Of a DNA stretch of 49,520 nucleotides, positions 18,234 through 28,546 are shown one piece after another. Position 1 is the first letter of the stretch, and every line of letters starts with the position of its first letter. The stretch lies in the NCBI GenBank assembly GCA_940588625.1, contig CALNPU010000004.1, positions 1-49,520 on the forward strand, read 5' to 3'. Under the pieces are notes generated by a model that had not been told where the DNA came from, did not search any database, and worked only from the letters and a program-made list of their open reading frames with translations. The translations under genes were made by a program, and so were the position numbers. The stretch comes from an uncultured Caballeronia sp. Its GTDB lineage: Bacteria > Pseudomonadota > Gammaproteobacteria > Burkholderiales > Burkholderiaceae.

Positions 18234-19754
18234 ATGAAAGCCGGCCTCCAACTTCGCCTGTCGCAGCATCTTGCGCTGACCCCACAACTGCAGCAGTCCA
18301 TCCGGCTGCTGCAGTTGTCGACGCTTGAACTGCAGCAGAAAGTCGCAATGGCTGTCGCGCAAAACCCGCTGCTAGAGAACGAGGACGACTGGACTACCAG
18401 CCCGCTGCGCGTAGCAGCGGACGGCTCGCTGATCACGTCGGGGGCGTCGGTGAACGCGCCAGACCCCATGATGAGCAACGGCACGTCGTCGAGCAGCAGC
18501 ACGACAACGACCGACCGCTCGGAAAACGGCGATCCCCAGGGCGTACACGAATACAACGGCATGAGCTCGTCGGATAACGGGTCGGATTCGAGTTCGTGGA
18601 ATCTGGAAGATTACGGCCGCTCGAATAGCGGTTCCGACGACGACCTGCCGCCGCTGCAAATCCACGAGTCCACTACCACGCTGCGTGATCACCTGACATC
18701 GCAACTGCGCATGACGAAGGCGAATCAGCGCGATCGTGCGCTGATCACGTTCCTGATCGAATCGCTCGATGAAGATGGCTATCTCACGTCATCGCTCGAG
18801 GCAGTAAAGGCGGATCTGCCGGACGAACTGGAAGTCGATGTCGACGAACTGAGCGCGGCACTGGCATTGCTGCAGAGTTTCGATCCGCCGGGCGTGGGCG
18901 GACGTTCCGCGTCAGAATGTCTCAAGCTCCAGTTGTTGCGGTTTGAGCCATCGCCCATCCGCACACTGGCGCTCGATATTGTGATGCACCATCTGGAACT
19001 GCTTGCAGCGCGCGATTTCACGCGTTTGCGAAAGCGGCTCAAAGCCTCGGACGACGCATTGCGCGACGCCCATTTGCTGATTCGTTCGCTGGAACCGTTC
19101 CCCGGCGCCGCGTTTGGCAAGAGCGAAGCGGATTACGTTGTTCCTGACATCCTGGTGCGCAAGATGTCGAGCGGCTGGACCGCAGAATTGAATCCGGAAA
19201 TCGTGCCGCGGCTTCGCATCAATCACCTCTACGCAAATATTTTGCGCAACAATCGCGGCGATCCGGGGAGTGGTTCGTTGCGTCAGCAGCTTCAGGAAGC
19301 GCGCTGGCTGATCAAGAATATTCAACAAAGATTCGAGACGATTCTCCGCGTTGCACAAGTCATTGTGGAACGTCAGAAGAACTTTTTTGCGCACGGCGAA
19401 ATTGCAATGCGGCCCTTGGTTTTGAGGGAGATTGCTGATACGCTGGGTTTACACGAATCCACTGTCTCACGTGTGACAACCGGTAAGTACATGCTGACCC
19501 CATTCGGGACGCTGAAATTTAAATACTTCTTCGGATCACACGTTTCAACCGAAACGGGTGGCGCAGCATCGTCAACGGTGATCAGGGCACTCATCAAGCA
19601 ACTGATAGGAGCTGAAGACTCGAAATCTCCTCTTTCAGACAGCCGCATCGCAGAGTTGCTGGCAGAACAGGGATTCGTGGTGGCGCGCCGCACGGTGGCC
19701 AAATATCGCGAAGCTCTGAAGATCCCGGCAGTGAACTTGCGAAAGTCTTTGTAG
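18234..19754 (+). CDS. rpoN: RNA polymerase sigma-54 factor
   Basis: Sigma factor for -24/-12 promoters that need enhancer-binding activators; it controls nitrogen assimilation and, in many species, motility and host interaction genes. The 506 residues are intact. Region I is Gln/Leu-rich ([20 protein letters not shown] at about 15-34). An acidic, Ser-rich region II follows (about 60-140), then the core-binding domain. The HTH region is [20 protein letters not shown], and the RpoN box [12 protein letters not shown] lies at 484-495. It heads the conserved rpoN-hpf-ptsN-hprK-rapZ cluster. Activator genes are not in the window. Confidence 0.97.
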   Translation: MKAGLQLRLSQHLALTPQLQQSIRLLQLSTLELQQKVAMAVAQNPLLENEDDWTTSPLRVAADGSLITSGASVNAPDPMMSNGTSSSSSTTTTDRSENGDPQGVHEYNGMSSSDNGSDSSSWNLEDYGRSNSGSDDDLPPLQIHESTTTLRDHLTSQLRMTKANQRDRALITFLIESLDEDGYLTSSLEAVKADLPDELEVDVDELSAALALLQSFDPPGVGGRSASECLKLQLLRFEPSPIRTLALDIVMHHLELLAARDFTRLRKRLKASDDALRDAHLLIRSLEPFPGAAFGKSEADYVVPDILVRKMSSGWTAELNPEIVPRLRINHLYANILRNNRGDPGSGSLRQQLQEARWLIKNIQQRFETILRVAQVIVERQKNFFAHGEIAMRPLVLREIADTLGLHESTVSRVTTGKYMLTPFGTLKFKYFFGSHVSTETGGAASSTVIRALIKQLIGAEDSKSPLSDSRIAELLAEQGFVVARRTVAKYREALKIPAVNLRKSL

Positions 19755-19926
19755 ACCGCTGCATATCGCAGCGGGCCTTTACCGGCCGCGTCGCGAAAGC
19801 GCGAGCGAGCCGGCCGATGCGATCCCGTTCCGTACTACCGTTCAACAGAATGGACGCGTATGGGCAAGTAGCGACCGGTTTGAGCAGCGTGATAACATCA
19901 GGCGGCCATCAGCTTGGAGAGCAACT

Positions 19927-20286
19927 ATGAACCTACAGATCAGTAGACACCATCTCGAATTGACGCCTGCGTTGCGAGAATATGTGATCACCAAACTGGA
20001 TAGAGTGCTACGGCACTTCGATCAGGTAATCGACGGCAGTGTGGTCCTCTCGGTCGACAATCATAGGGAAAAGGACAAGCGCCAAAAGGTCGAAATCAAC
20101 CTGCATCTGAAGGGCAAGGACATTTTCATCGAGAGTTGTGACGTTGATATGTACGCGGCCATCGACCTGATGGTCGACAAGCTGGACCGGCAAGTGCTCC
20201 GCCACAAGGATAAGATCCAGGGCCATGCACACGCCACAATGAAGTACGGACACGAACAGCAAGAGAGCGAAGTTCCGGCGCCGTGA
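19927..20286 (+). CDS. hpf: Ribosome hibernation promoting factor
   Basis: Short/intermediate HPF of 119 residues that binds the 30S decoding region in stationary phase and helps form inactive ribosome dimers. It starts [20 protein letters not shown] and shows the basic, dsRNA-like fold segments [19 protein letters not shown] and [20 protein letters not shown], ending in an acidic tail. It sits 172 bases after rpoN, where this family is found in proteobacteria. No lesion is seen. A strong terminator 145 bases downstream closes the unit. Confidence 0.94.
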   Translation: MNLQISRHHLELTPALREYVITKLDRVLRHFDQVIDGSVVLSVDNHREKDKRQKVEINLHLKGKDIFIESCDVDMYAAIDLMVDKLDRQVLRHKDKIQGHAHATMKYGHEQQESEVPAP

Positions 20287-20430
20287 GTTCCATGAGGTAC
20301 CACGGGGCACCGTAAACCGTTAGAGGAATGATTCAAGCCGGGGTGGATGGCGCATTGGTTGAAGGATTTTCGATGCGCCGGATTCCAGAGTAATGTGGAC
20401 CGGAACCCGGCAACCCCATAGTTGGAACGA

Positions 20431-20456
20431 GCCGCCTGAAAGCAGGCGGCTTTTTT
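20431..20456 (+). terminator. Rho-independent terminator after hpf
   Basis: GCCGCCTG, loop AAAG... (CAGGCGGC complement) and TTTTTT: a classic 8-bp G+C stem with a T-tract. The remaining spacer to ptsN (20457-20749, about 290 bases) shows only a TATAAT at 20583-20588 as a possible promoter for ptsN and no gene. Confidence 0.85.
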
Positions 20457-20749
20457 GTCACCGGTAGTTCAAGGCGGTTTTTGCCGCGACCGGGGGAGTT
20501 GGGGCAACAGCCGAGCGTTGCGTTATGCACAACAAACGTGTCCAGCCTATGGCGCGCCGCACCATCGCTGATTACGCTGTTCTATAATGGTTTGGTTAGT
20601 AGGTTAGTATCGGATACTGGGATTGTTAATCGGAATGAAGCGAGACTCAGGTCTCCCGAGCATTCTTTACCAAAATCGCCGTGAGCGTTTCGTGCAGGTT
20701 ATGCAGTCGCCACGATGAGGAGAATTCAGGCCACGTATCGCCTGCCAAC

Positions 20750-21205
20750 ATGAATCGTTTAGCCAAATTTCTTCCCCTCGAAAATGTCGTCCTCGGACTG
20801 TCCGTCACCAGCAAGAAACGTGTATTCGAGCAAGCGGGCCTGATCTTCGAGAACCAGAACGGTATTGGCCGCAGTATCGTCACCGACAATCTTTTCGCGC
20901 GCGAGCGACTCGGCTCGACCGGTCTCGGTGAAGGCGTCGCCATTCCGCACGGACGCATCAAGGGCCTGAAGCATCCGCTCGCCGCCTTTGTGCGCCTGGC
21001 TGAGCCGATCGCTTTCGAGTCGCCGGACGGGCAGCCCGTGTCGTTGCTGATCTTTCTGCTCGTTCCCCAACAGGCCACGCAACAGCACCTCGAAATCCTG
21101 TCGGAGATAGCGCAACTGCTGTCCGACCGGGATGCACGTGAACGCCTGAATACTGAAGAAGATCGTGAGACGCTGTACCAGGTGCTCACGCAATGGCAGC
21201 CCTGA
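20750..21205 (+). CDS. ptsN: Nitrogen-PTS EIIA component
   Basis: EIIA(Ntr), the phosphate-accepting end of the nitrogen-related phosphotransferase chain; it regulates potassium uptake and stress responses rather than transporting sugar. The 151 residues include [20 protein letters not shown], with the phosphorylated His in PHGR near residue 66, and [20 protein letters not shown] typical of EIIA type 2. I start at ATG 20750 ([15 protein letters not shown]), as in other Burkholderia. The upstream in-frame stretch has no coding character. Partner genes for EI(Ntr) and NPr are not in the window. Confidence 0.94.
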   Translation: MNRLAKFLPLENVVLGLSVTSKKRVFEQAGLIFENQNGIGRSIVTDNLFARERLGSTGLGEGVAIPHGRIKGLKHPLAAFVRLAEPIAFESPDGQPVSLLIFLLVPQQATQQHLEILSEIAQLLSDRDARERLNTEEDRETLYQVLTQWQP

Positions 21206-21390
21206 GCTTATTGATATTGAGCCGGGCTCGTGCTGGACCTAGACTCGCGGTGGGAGACCAGGCCGAACAGTCCTCTCGCGCCAGCGGCCCTTCTAGCGCA
21301 CAATCGGTCCTATTGAGCGGAGCATTGAAGAGACCAACCCCGGCTCTTCAATTGGCTCATGCTCGCGGCCCCTCACGGAGTTCCGGCCTC

Positions 21391-22359
21391 ATGGATACGT
21401 CCAGCATCAACGCCCAGAGTATTTTCGACGACAACGCAGCCGCGCTGAAACTGAGCTGGCTCACGGGTCACGAAGGCTGGGAGCGCGGCTTTTCGACTGA
21501 AACCGTCGCCAATGCAACATCAAGCGCCGATCTCGTCGGACACCTGAACCTGATTCACCCCAACCGTATCCAGGTACTCGGCGACGCCGAGATCAACTAC
21601 TATCAGCGCCAATCCGACGAAGACCGCTCCCGCAACATGGCCGAACTGATCGCGCTGGAACCGCCTTTCCTGGTGGTGGCGGGCGAAGTCGGCGCCCCGC
21701 CTGAACTGGTTCTGCGCTGCACCCGCTCGTCCACGCCGCTCTTCACCACGCGTATGTCTGCGGCAGCGGTGATCGACAGCCTGCGGCTCTACATGTCGCG
21801 CATTCTTGCGCCGCGCGCCACGCTGCACGGCGTGTTCCTCGACATTCTAGGTATGGGCGTGCTGCTGACCGGCGACTCCGGTCTCGACAAAAGCGAACTC
21901 GGGCTGGAGTTGATCAGCCGCGGTCACGGTCTTGTCGCTGACGACGCCGTAGACTTCGTGCGCCTCGGTCCGGATTTTGTTGAAGGCAGATGCCCGCCCT
22001 TGCTGCAGAACCTGCTGGAAGTCCGCGGCCTCGGCCTGCTGGATATCAAAACCATCTTTGGTGAAACCGCTGTTCGGCGGAAAATGAAGCTCAAGCTGAT
22101 CGTTCAGCTTATGCGTCGTCCAGACGGTGAATTCCAGCGCCTGCCGCTCGAAAACCAGGCGGTCGACGTGCTCGGTTTGCCGATCAGCAAGGTCACCATC
22201 CAGGTGGCGGCCGGCCGAAATCTGGCAGTGCTAGTGGAAGCGGCAGTGCGCAACACGATCCTGCAATTGCGGGATATCGATACTTTGCGTGATTTCATGG
22301 ATCGTCAGCGCCTCGCGATGCAGGACCCCGAAAGCCAGTTCCCCGGCAAGCTGATCTGA
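21391..22359 (+). CDS. hprK: HPr kinase/phosphorylase with altered P-loop
   Basis: Bifunctional enzyme that phosphorylates or dephosphorylates HPr on Ser46. The 322-residue frame is open and normal in length, from [20 protein letters not shown]. Conserved landmarks are [17 protein letters not shown] with His146, [11 protein letters not shown], and [20 protein letters not shown]. The Walker A motif at 161-168 reads GDSGLDKS. The family has GDSGxGKS, so the last glycine (codon GAC at 21886-21888, one G-to-A change from GGC) is Asp. That substitution is expected to damage nucleotide binding. The upstream spacer 21206-21390 contains no gene. Length and synteny support the gene call fully; activity is doubtful. 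Confidence 0.93.
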   Translation: MDTSSINAQSIFDDNAAALKLSWLTGHEGWERGFSTETVANATSSADLVGHLNLIHPNRIQVLGDAEINYYQRQSDEDRSRNMAELIALEPPFLVVAGEVGAPPELVLRCTRSSTPLFTTRMSAAAVIDSLRLYMSRILAPRATLHGVFLDILGMGVLLTGDSGLDKSELGLELISRGHGLVADDAVDFVRLGPDFVEGRCPPLLQNLLEVRGLGLLDIKTIFGETAVRRKMKLKLIVQLMRRPDGEFQRLPLENQAVDVLGLPISKVTIQVAAGRNLAVLVEAAVRNTILQLRDIDTLRDFMDRQRLAMQDPESQFPGKLI

Positions 22360-22457
22360 CCGGTTGACATGGCGAGACCGGCGGCATCGAGCACTTGGCC
22401 GCCGCCCGGACCCGAATTTTTTGCGTGCTTTTACCTCGAGCGAACGAGTCCTTACTC

Positions 22458-23354
22458 ATGCACATTATTCTGATTACGGGTATTTCCGGCTCCGGCAAAT
22501 CGGTTGCCCTGAACGCGCTCGAAGACGCCGGCTACTATTGCGTCGACAACCTCCCACCGCGGTTTCTGCCCGAGCTCGCCAAGTATCTCGACACACAGGG
22601 GCAGCCGCGTCTGGCTGTCGCTATCGACGCGCGCTCGAGCCGTTCGCTCGACGAAGTGCCCGCGATCATCAAAGACCTGTCGCAAGCGTTCGACCTGCGT
22701 GTACTGTTTCTCAACGCCAGTACGCAGTCGCTGATTCAACGCTTTTCCGAGACGCGCCGCCGTCATCCGCTGTCGGGTTCACCCACTCACAACGCCGACG
22801 TCGGGCTGCTGACGTCGCTGGGCGAAGCAATCGAGCATGAGCGCGAGCTCGTCTCGGGCCTTGCCGAATTCGGTCACCAGATCGACACCAGCAATCTGCG
22901 GGCGAACTTGTTGCGCACGTGGGTAAAGAGTTTCATCGAGCAGGAAACGGCCGGGCTCACGCTGATGTTCGAGTCATTCGGATTCAAGCGCGGCGTGCCG
23001 CTCGACGCCGATTTTGTCTTCGATGTCCGCACGCTGCCGAATCCGTACTACGACCACAAACTGCGGCCGCTGACAGGCCTCGACCAGCCGGTTATCGACT
23101 TTTTTTCCGCCCAACCCATGGTCCACCAGATGATCGATGACGTAGACACATTCATCGCCAAATGGCTGCCGCAATTCCGTGACGACAACCGTAGTTACCT
23201 GACGGTGGCGATCGGCTGCACGGGTGGCCAGCACCGCTCAGTATTCATCGCCCAGGCGCTCGCCGCGGGCTTCGGTGACAAGGCCAATGTGATTGTGCGG
23301 CATCGCGACGCACCCATCACTGTGGATGGACACGTCGTACCCTTGCCAACCTGA
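22458..23354 (+). CDS. rapZ: RNase adapter/nucleotide-binding protein RapZ
   Basis: P-loop protein (YvcJ/RapZ family). In enterobacteria it binds the small RNA GlmZ and directs RNase E to it, tuning glucosamine-6-phosphate synthesis. The 298 residues start [20 protein letters not shown] with an intact Walker A (GISGSGKS, 8-15) and have [15 protein letters not shown]. The characteristic C-terminal domain contains [20 protein letters not shown]. It lies 98 bases after hprK, the usual order. I chose ATG 22458 because the P-loop is always at the extreme N-terminus. Confidence 0.95.
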   Translation: MHIILITGISGSGKSVALNALEDAGYYCVDNLPPRFLPELAKYLDTQGQPRLAVAIDARSSRSLDEVPAIIKDLSQAFDLRVLFLNASTQSLIQRFSETRRRHPLSGSPTHNADVGLLTSLGEAIEHERELVSGLAEFGHQIDTSNLRANLLRTWVKSFIEQETAGLTLMFESFGFKRGVPLDADFVFDVRTLPNPYYDHKLRPLTGLDQPVIDFFSAQPMVHQMIDDVDTFIAKWLPQFRDDNRSYLTVAIGCTGGQHRSVFIAQALAAGFGDKANVIVRHRDAPITVDGHVVPLPT

Positions 23355-23393
23355 TCGCCTTCGGGCGGCCTTTCTTTTAAAGAGAAACGCGCG

Positions 23394-24026
23394 ATGTCCA
23401 CCAATCCCCTTCTCGCCGACCTGCCGCTGTTTCCGCTGCACACCGTGTTGTTTCCGGGCGGTCATCTCCCCCTGAAAATCTTTGAAGCACGCTATCTCGA
23501 CATGGCGCGTGCGTGTTTGCGCGAAGGCACGCCGTTCGGCGTGTGCCTACTGAAAAGCGGCAATGAGATTGCGTCGCCGGGAGATCCGTCGGTGCCCGAG
23601 AGCATCGGCTGCCTGGCCGAGATCACGCAATGCGACGTGGACACGTTCGGCATGCTGTTGGTTCAGGCGCGCGGCACGACGCGCTTTCGGCTGTTGTCGC
23701 ATCGCGTGGAGCCGAGCAATCTGCTGGTGGGCGTGGCGGAAACCATTGGCGACGACACGCCGCTGGACGGCACGGAAGCGCTGGTGAAGTTCGGTGCGTG
23801 CGCGGAAGTGCTCGAGCGGATCATCGATGCAATCAAGGCGCGCGAGCCGAAGGATCTGCCGTTCACCGAGCCCTTCCTTCTTGACGATCCGACCTGGGTA
23901 TCCAACCGCTTGTCCGAGATCCTGCCGATCCCCATGCGCGCCCGGCAAAAGCTGATGGAGCTGGAAGATGCGGCCGCGCGGATTGATGTGGTGCATCACT
24001 ATATGCAGCAGCATCAACTGCTTTGA
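23394..24026 (+). CDS. Lon substrate-binding-domain protein
   Basis: Stand-alone LON N-terminal (PUA-like) domain protein of 210 residues. It begins LADLPLFPLHTVLFPGGHLP and FEARYLDMARACLREGTPFG, the most conserved part of the family, and ends with a helical segment ILPIPMRARQKLMELEDAAA. It has no AAA+ or protease domain. The function is not established in bacteria; a role in substrate recognition is only suggested by homology. A ribosome-binding AAAGAGAAACGCG precedes the ATG. It lies 39 bases from rapZ, probably co-transcribed, and converges with mutY 37 bases downstream. Confidence 0.9.
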   Translation: MSTNPLLADLPLFPLHTVLFPGGHLPLKIFEARYLDMARACLREGTPFGVCLLKSGNEIASPGDPSVPESIGCLAEITQCDVDTFGMLLVQARGTTRFRLLSHRVEPSNLLVGVAETIGDDTPLDGTEALVKFGACAEVLERIIDAIKAREPKDLPFTEPFLLDDPTWVSNRLSEILPIPMRARQKLMELEDAAARIDVVHHYMQQHQLL

Positions 24027-24063
24027 CGTCGCTCCAGCGGCTTTAGCGTCCCGTTAGATCAAA

Positions 24064-25119
24064 TCAGCGAGCCCTGCGCAACGCGTCGAGCAGTTTGCGC
24101 ACTGGCGCGGGCACGCCATACGCGTCAATATTCGCTAGCGACGCCCACACGGTCTGGTTATCGGCTGCGTCGGGTACACCGTTCGCCCGCCCGAGACGCG
24201 GTTCAATATCCAGTTTGAAATGTGTAAACGTGTGCGTGAAGGGCATGAGCCGCTGAAGCTCGGCCGAACCGCCGAAGCTGTGTGAGACCGCCGCGAGCAC
24301 ATCTTCATCCGCTGCTTCGGGCAGGCTCCATAGACCGCCCCAAATGCCCGTCGGCGGGCGCTTCTCAAGCAGTACGCTATCCCCATCCTGCAACACCAGC
24401 ATCCAAGTCTTGCGCGTCGGCACCGTCTTTTTCGGGCGCGACGCCGGCAGCTCCTTTTGTCGTCCAGTTACGTGCGCCACGCAATCGGCAGCGAACGGAC
24501 AGCGCGCGCAATCCGGCTTGCCGCGCACGCATAGCGTTGCGCCGAGATCCATCAACCCTTGCGTATAAGCGGTGACGTTGTCCTTGTGTGCGGCATCGGG
24601 GAGCAGCGATTCGGCCAGCGTCCACATCGTGTTTTCCACGCGCTTTTCGCCCGGAAATCCGTCGATGCCAAACACCCGTGCGAGCACCCGCTTCACGTTG
24701 CCATCGAGAATGGTCGCACGTGCGCCAAACGCGAACGACGCAATGGCCGCGGCCGTCGAACGCCCGATACCCGGCAATTCAGCCAACGCATCGACGCTGC
24801 GAGGAAACTCGCCGCCATGCTGCATCGATACGACACATGCGCATCGATGCAGATTGCGCGCGCGCGAGTAGTAGCCGAGACCGGCCCAAAGCGCCATGAC
24901 GTCGTCGAGCGGGACGGCGGCGAGCGCGTTCACGTCGGGGAACCGGTCGAGAAAACACGCGTAGTACGGAATTACCGTCGATACCTGCGTCTGCTGCAAC
25001 ATGATTTCAGACAACCAGATCCGGTAGGCATCGCGGGTGTTTTGCCACGGCAGGTCGTGGCGGCCGTGAACGCGTTGCCATGCGATCAGACGCGTGGAGA
25101 AGTCGGTGAGCTGGAGCAT
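24064..25119 (-). CDS. mutY: Adenine DNA glycosylase
   Basis: Base-excision repair enzyme that removes adenine paired with 8-oxoguanine. The 351 residues hold the catalytic Glu38 in SEIMLQQTQVSTVIPYY and the helix-hairpin-helix LAELPGIGRSTAAAIASFAF. Asp139 is in ILDGNVKRVLARVF. The [4Fe-4S] ligands are Cys197, Cys204, Cys207 and Cys213 (CVRGKPDCARCPFAADC). A C-terminal NUDIX-like 8-oxoG recognition domain has GIWGGLWSLPEA. The start at 25119, five bases after the mutM stop, is preferred over the farther upstream Met. mutM-mutY form an operon for oxidised-guanine repair that this otherwise decaying genome has kept. Confidence 0.95.
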   Translation of the reverse strand: MLQLTDFSTRLIAWQRVHGRHDLPWQNTRDAYRIWLSEIMLQQTQVSTVIPYYACFLDRFPDVNALAAVPLDDVMALWAGLGYYSRARNLHRCACVVSMQHGGEFPRSVDALAELPGIGRSTAAAIASFAFGARATILDGNVKRVLARVFGIDGFPGEKRVENTMWTLAESLLPDAAHKDNVTAYTQGLMDLGATLCVRGKPDCARCPFAADCVAHVTGRQKELPASRPKKTVPTRKTWMLVLQDGDSVLLEKRPPTGIWGGLWSLPEAADEDVLAAVSHSFGGSAELQRLMPFTHTFTHFKLDIEPRLGRANGVPDAADNQTVWASLANIDAYGVPAPVRKLLDALRRAR

Positions 25120-25124
25120 GGCGG

Positions 25125-25955
25125 CTAGCGCTGGCAGCGCGGGCAAAAGTACGTGGATCGCTGGCCTTGCACGATTTGCTTGATGGCCGTTCCGCAAACA
25201 TGGCACGGCTGGCCCGCGCGATCATAGACGAAATAATCGAGTTGGAAATAGCCTGACTCGCCGTTCCTGCCCACGAAATCGCGCAACGTGCTGCCTCCCT
25301 TTTCGATCGCCGCGGCGAGCGTTGTACGCACGGCGTCGGCGAGAAAATCGTAACGCACGAGCGAGACGCGACCGGCGGCAACCGTGGGCCGGATACCCGC
25401 GCGAAACAGGCTCTCGGACGCGTAAATATTGCCCACTCCGACGACCATCGTGCCCGCGAGCAACGCCTGCTTGACGGACACTTTGCGCCCACGCGTCTGC
25501 CGGTACATCAGCGCGCCCGAAAATTCAGTGGTGAAAGGCTCTAAGCCCAGTCCCGCCAGCAGCGAATGGTCGAGGACATCGCCGTCTTCGCGCGAATGCC
25601 AGAGCACTGCGCCAAAGCGCCGCGGATCGCGAAAGCGCAAAATAAAGTCATCAAAGATCAGGTCTATATGATCATGCTTCGCCGCATCCGGCGGACGCGG
25701 CAGGTTACGCAATACCCGTAGTGTCCCCGTCATGCCGAGATGCACGATCAGCCAGCCTTCGGAGGTTTCGAACAACAGGTACTTGCCGCGCCGCTCGACT
25801 TTTTCGATTTTCAGCGCCTTCATCGTCTTCGCGAGATGCGGCGGAATTGGCCAGCGCAGAGCCGGTGTACGGACATCGACACGTTCTACCCGGCGTCCGG
25901 AGACGAACGGTTCGATCCCGCGTCGGGTTACTTCGACTTCCGGCAACTCTGGCAT
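25125..25955 (-). CDS. mutM: Formamidopyrimidine-DNA glycosylase
   Basis: Bifunctional glycosylase/AP lyase removing 8-oxoguanine. The 276 residues start [14 protein letters not shown] with the catalytic Pro2 and Glu3, then have the conserved Lys in RRGKYLLFE. The core is [20 protein letters not shown]. The zinc finger has Cys251, Cys254, Cys271 and Cys274 (CHVCG and YFCPRCQR). All catalytic positions are in place. It is divergent from the TPR gene with an 85-base spacer that holds a palindrome, and it is followed directly by mutY. Confidence 0.96.
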   Translation of the reverse strand: MPELPEVEVTRRGIEPFVSGRRVERVDVRTPALRWPIPPHLAKTMKALKIEKVERRGKYLLFETSEGWLIVHLGMTGTLRVLRNLPRPPDAAKHDHIDLIFDDFILRFRDPRRFGAVLWHSREDGDVLDHSLLAGLGLEPFTTEFSGALMYRQTRGRKVSVKQALLAGTMVVGVGNIYASESLFRAGIRPTVAAGRVSLVRYDFLADAVRTTLAAAIEKGGSTLRDFVGRNGESGYFQLDYFVYDRAGQPCHVCGTAIKQIVQGQRSTYFCPRCQR

Positions 25956-25993
25956 GTTTTACTGGTCTGCAACTTGCTGTGGGATGTGCGCGT

Positions 25994-26015
25994 ATTGTAG
26001 CGGGCGCGCTACAAT
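25994..26015. promoter_or_regulatory. Palindrome between divergent mutM and the TPR gene
   Basis: ATTGTAGCG, 4 bases, CGCTACAAT. Each arm contains TACAAT pointing outward, a good -10 box for each of the two divergent genes. It may be an operator or a symmetric bidirectional promoter. -35 boxes are not evident. Confidence 0.45.
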
Positions 26016-26040
26016 CGACTGAAACATTGATCGGATTTCC

Positions 26041-27900
26041 ATGAACTTGTCCTTCGTAAAGTTGTTTTCGAAGCAGCGTGCAGCGACCGCCCAAACGGGC
26101 CCTACACGCGGTAAGCCAGTCTACCCGAGCAAACTCGCGGTCGCCGTGGCGTTCGCGGTGGCTGTGTTTGCACTCGCGCCTGCCTATGCACAGAGCCCCG
26201 CGCAGCTTCCCGCGCCGGACGACGATCAATCCGCCATCAGCGCGGCGGACCTGATCACCGCGCCGACCACGGGCAAGGAAGTACAGGACAACATCCCTGT
26301 GACCAGCCAGATCGTGTTCCAGGTACTGGCGGCAGAAGTCGCGCTGCAACGCAATCAGGCAGCGCCGGCGTACCAAACTTATCTTGCTCTCGCTCGCGAC
26401 ACGCACGATCCGCGTTTCGCCCAGCGCGCAACCGAGATTGCAATCGCCGCACAAAGTCCCAACGACGCTCTGACGGCAGTCCAGCTTTGGCAGCAGTTCT
26501 CGCCGAATTCGGAACGTGCTGCGCAGTTGAGCGCGTCGCTGCTGATCCTCTCCGGCAAGCCCGACGAAGCCAAGCCGATCCTCGAGACCGAACTCGCGAA
26601 GGTACCCGCGGAGCAGCGCGGCGACGCGATCATCTCGCTGCAAATATTGCTGTCGCGCGGACCGAATCGCGTGGGCGGGCTGAATGTGCTAAAGGACCTG
26701 GTCAAGAACGACCTGGACCGGCCGGAAACTCAGTTGGCCCTGGCCAGGCAGCAAATTGACGACGACCAGCCCGGCGCGAAAGCATCGCTTAAACAAGCGC
26801 TGAAATTGAAGCCCGACTACTTGCCCGCGGCGTTGACGCTCACGCGCATGGGGCCGAACGAACGCAACGAAGGTATTGCTTCGTTCGAGAAGTACCTGGA
26901 AAAGGATCCCAAGTCGCACGATGCGCGCCTTGCGCTGGCGCAACTGTATCTGTCGGCGGATCGTCTCGACGACGCCCAGAAGCAGTTCGAAATCATGCGC
27001 AAGAACGATTCGAAAGATTTGACGCCGCCGATGGCGCTCGCGCTGATCAACATTCAGAAGAAACAGCCGGACAAGGCGCAGGATTACCTAAAGCAATACG
27101 CGGCGGCGGCTGAAAGCACGCCCGGCGCCGATCCGGGACAGGCTTACATCTATCTCGCGCAGTTGGCGCTTGAGAAGAAAGACGACGCGGCCGCGAGCCA
27201 GTGGCTCGACAAGATTCCGCGTGAGAGCCAGCAGTACTTGCCGGCGCAAGTCACGCGCGCGCAGATCTTCGCCTCGCACAGCAAGGTCGACGAAGCCCGG
27301 CAATTGCTGGGCAGCCTGCAGACGTCCGATCCCCGCGACCTGGCGCTGCTCGCACGTACTGACGCCGCGATCCTGTTTCAGGCGCAGCGGTATCCGGAGG
27401 CGGAAGCGGCCTTGTCGAAGACGTCGACGGCTTTCCCGGATGACCCGGACATTGCCTACGACTACGCCATGGCAGCCGAGAAGAACGGCCATTACGACAC
27501 CATGGAAGCGCAGTTGCGCAAGCTGATGAAAGAGCAGCCGGACAATGCGCAGGCGTATAACGTGCTCGGCTATTCGCTTGTTGATCGCAACGAGCGGCTG
27601 GACGAAGCGGAAAAGCTGATCGAGAAGGCGATATCGCTTGCGCCGAACGACGCGTTCATCATGGACAGTCTTGGCTGGGCGAAGTATCGGATGGGCAATG
27701 ACGCGGAAGCTGCGAGCATCCTGAAGAAGGCCTACGACCTGCAGCCGAACGCCGAAATTGGCGCTCATCTCGGCGAAGTGCAGTGGAAGTCAGGGCAGCA
27801 GGACCAGGCGCGCAATACATGGCGTCAGGCGCAAAAGCTCGAACCCGGCAACGACACATTGTTGAAAACGCTCAAACGATTCCAGGTGAACGACCTTTGA
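26041..27900 (+). CDS. Tetratricopeptide-repeat protein, exported
   Basis: A 619-residue protein with a signal peptide (KLAVAVAFAVAVFALAPAYA, cleavage after about residue 50). A long chain of TPR-like helical pairs follows, including DARLALAQLYLSADRLDDAQ, PDNAQAYNVLGYSLVDRNER and DSLGWAKYRMGNDAEAASIL. The last three repeats near 480-590 are the clearest. The function is unknown. In Burkholderia the gene regularly precedes lolB and ispE, and TPR proteins in this position are probably scaffolds for envelope assembly (inference). Its TGA overlaps the lolB TTG start, implying coupled expression. No lesion is visible. Confidence 0.88.
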   Translation: MNLSFVKLFSKQRAATAQTGPTRGKPVYPSKLAVAVAFAVAVFALAPAYAQSPAQLPAPDDDQSAISAADLITAPTTGKEVQDNIPVTSQIVFQVLAAEVALQRNQAAPAYQTYLALARDTHDPRFAQRATEIAIAAQSPNDALTAVQLWQQFSPNSERAAQLSASLLILSGKPDEAKPILETELAKVPAEQRGDAIISLQILLSRGPNRVGGLNVLKDLVKNDLDRPETQLALARQQIDDDQPGAKASLKQALKLKPDYLPAALTLTRMGPNERNEGIASFEKYLEKDPKSHDARLALAQLYLSADRLDDAQKQFEIMRKNDSKDLTPPMALALINIQKKQPDKAQDYLKQYAAAAESTPGADPGQAYIYLAQLALEKKDDAAASQWLDKIPRESQQYLPAQVTRAQIFASHSKVDEARQLLGSLQTSDPRDLALLARTDAAILFQAQRYPEAEAALSKTSTAFPDDPDIAYDYAMAAEKNGHYDTMEAQLRKLMKEQPDNAQAYNVLGYSLVDRNERLDEAEKLIEKAISLAPNDAFIMDSLGWAKYRMGNDAEAASILKKAYDLQPNAEIGAHLGEVQWKSGQQDQARNTWRQAQKLEPGNDTLLKTLKRFQVNDL

Positions 27901-28526
27901 ACTTGATTGCAACGAATTTCCTGGGCGGCCAGCGCGCACGTCGGGGTGCGCTGGCGTTGATGGCAGCGGGTGTGGTGGTGATGTCAGGGTGCGCGGTCAC
28001 CCCGCGCGTGCCGACTACCTCGAATGCAGCAACCGTGGTGACTGCGCGAACCAGCCGTGTCTATCACGGCCGGTTCGCGGTCCAGTACGACGACCAGAAC
28101 GGCCAGCAACGCAAGGCGTACGGCAACTTCGACTGGCAGGAAACCGGAGACACCGTCACGCTGCAATTGCGTAATCCGCTTGGACAAACGCTGGCTATCG
28201 TGACGTCGTCGTCGTTAGCCACGCTCGAATTACCGAACCGCGAACCGCAGACCGCCGATAACGTCTCCGAGCTCATGCGCTCCACCCTTGGCTTCGCGCT
28301 GCCGGTGGAAGGCTTGCGGTATTGGCTGCAGCCATCGCCAGCACCAACCTCGCGGGCGCGCACGACCATGGATGCGTCGTCTGAAAATGGCCGCTTGAAG
28401 GAAATCAAGCAGGACGGCTGGACCATCGACTATGTGGCCTATGCCGATGCGCCCGCAACTGGCGTAAAGCGTGTGAATCTGTCGCGTGCCGACCCGCCGC
28501 TCGACATCAAGCTCGTCCTCGACTAG
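27897..28526 (+). CDS. lolB: Outer-membrane lipoprotein LolB
   Basis: Receives lipoproteins from LolA and inserts them in the outer membrane. It is itself a lipoprotein: ALALMAAGVVVMSGCAV carries the lipobox ending in Cys. The domain has VYHGRFAVQYDDQNGQQRKA, GNFDWQETGDTVTLQLRNPL and GFALPVEGLRYWL, as in the family. I take TTG at 27897, overlapping the TPR stop, as start: it gives a 209-residue protein with a normal signal peptide, while the next Met codons would cut into it. An upstream Met in the same frame would lie inside the TPR gene. ispE follows after 20 bases. Confidence 0.9.
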   Translation: MNLIATNFLGGQRARRGALALMAAGVVVMSGCAVTPRVPTTSNAATVVTARTSRVYHGRFAVQYDDQNGQQRKAYGNFDWQETGDTVTLQLRNPLGQTLAIVTSSSLATLELPNREPQTADNVSELMRSTLGFALPVEGLRYWLQPSPAPTSRARTTMDASSENGRLKEIKQDGWTIDYVAYADAPATGVKRVNLSRADPPLDIKLVLD

Positions 28527-28546
28527 TAACGCCTTAGCTCAATCGT

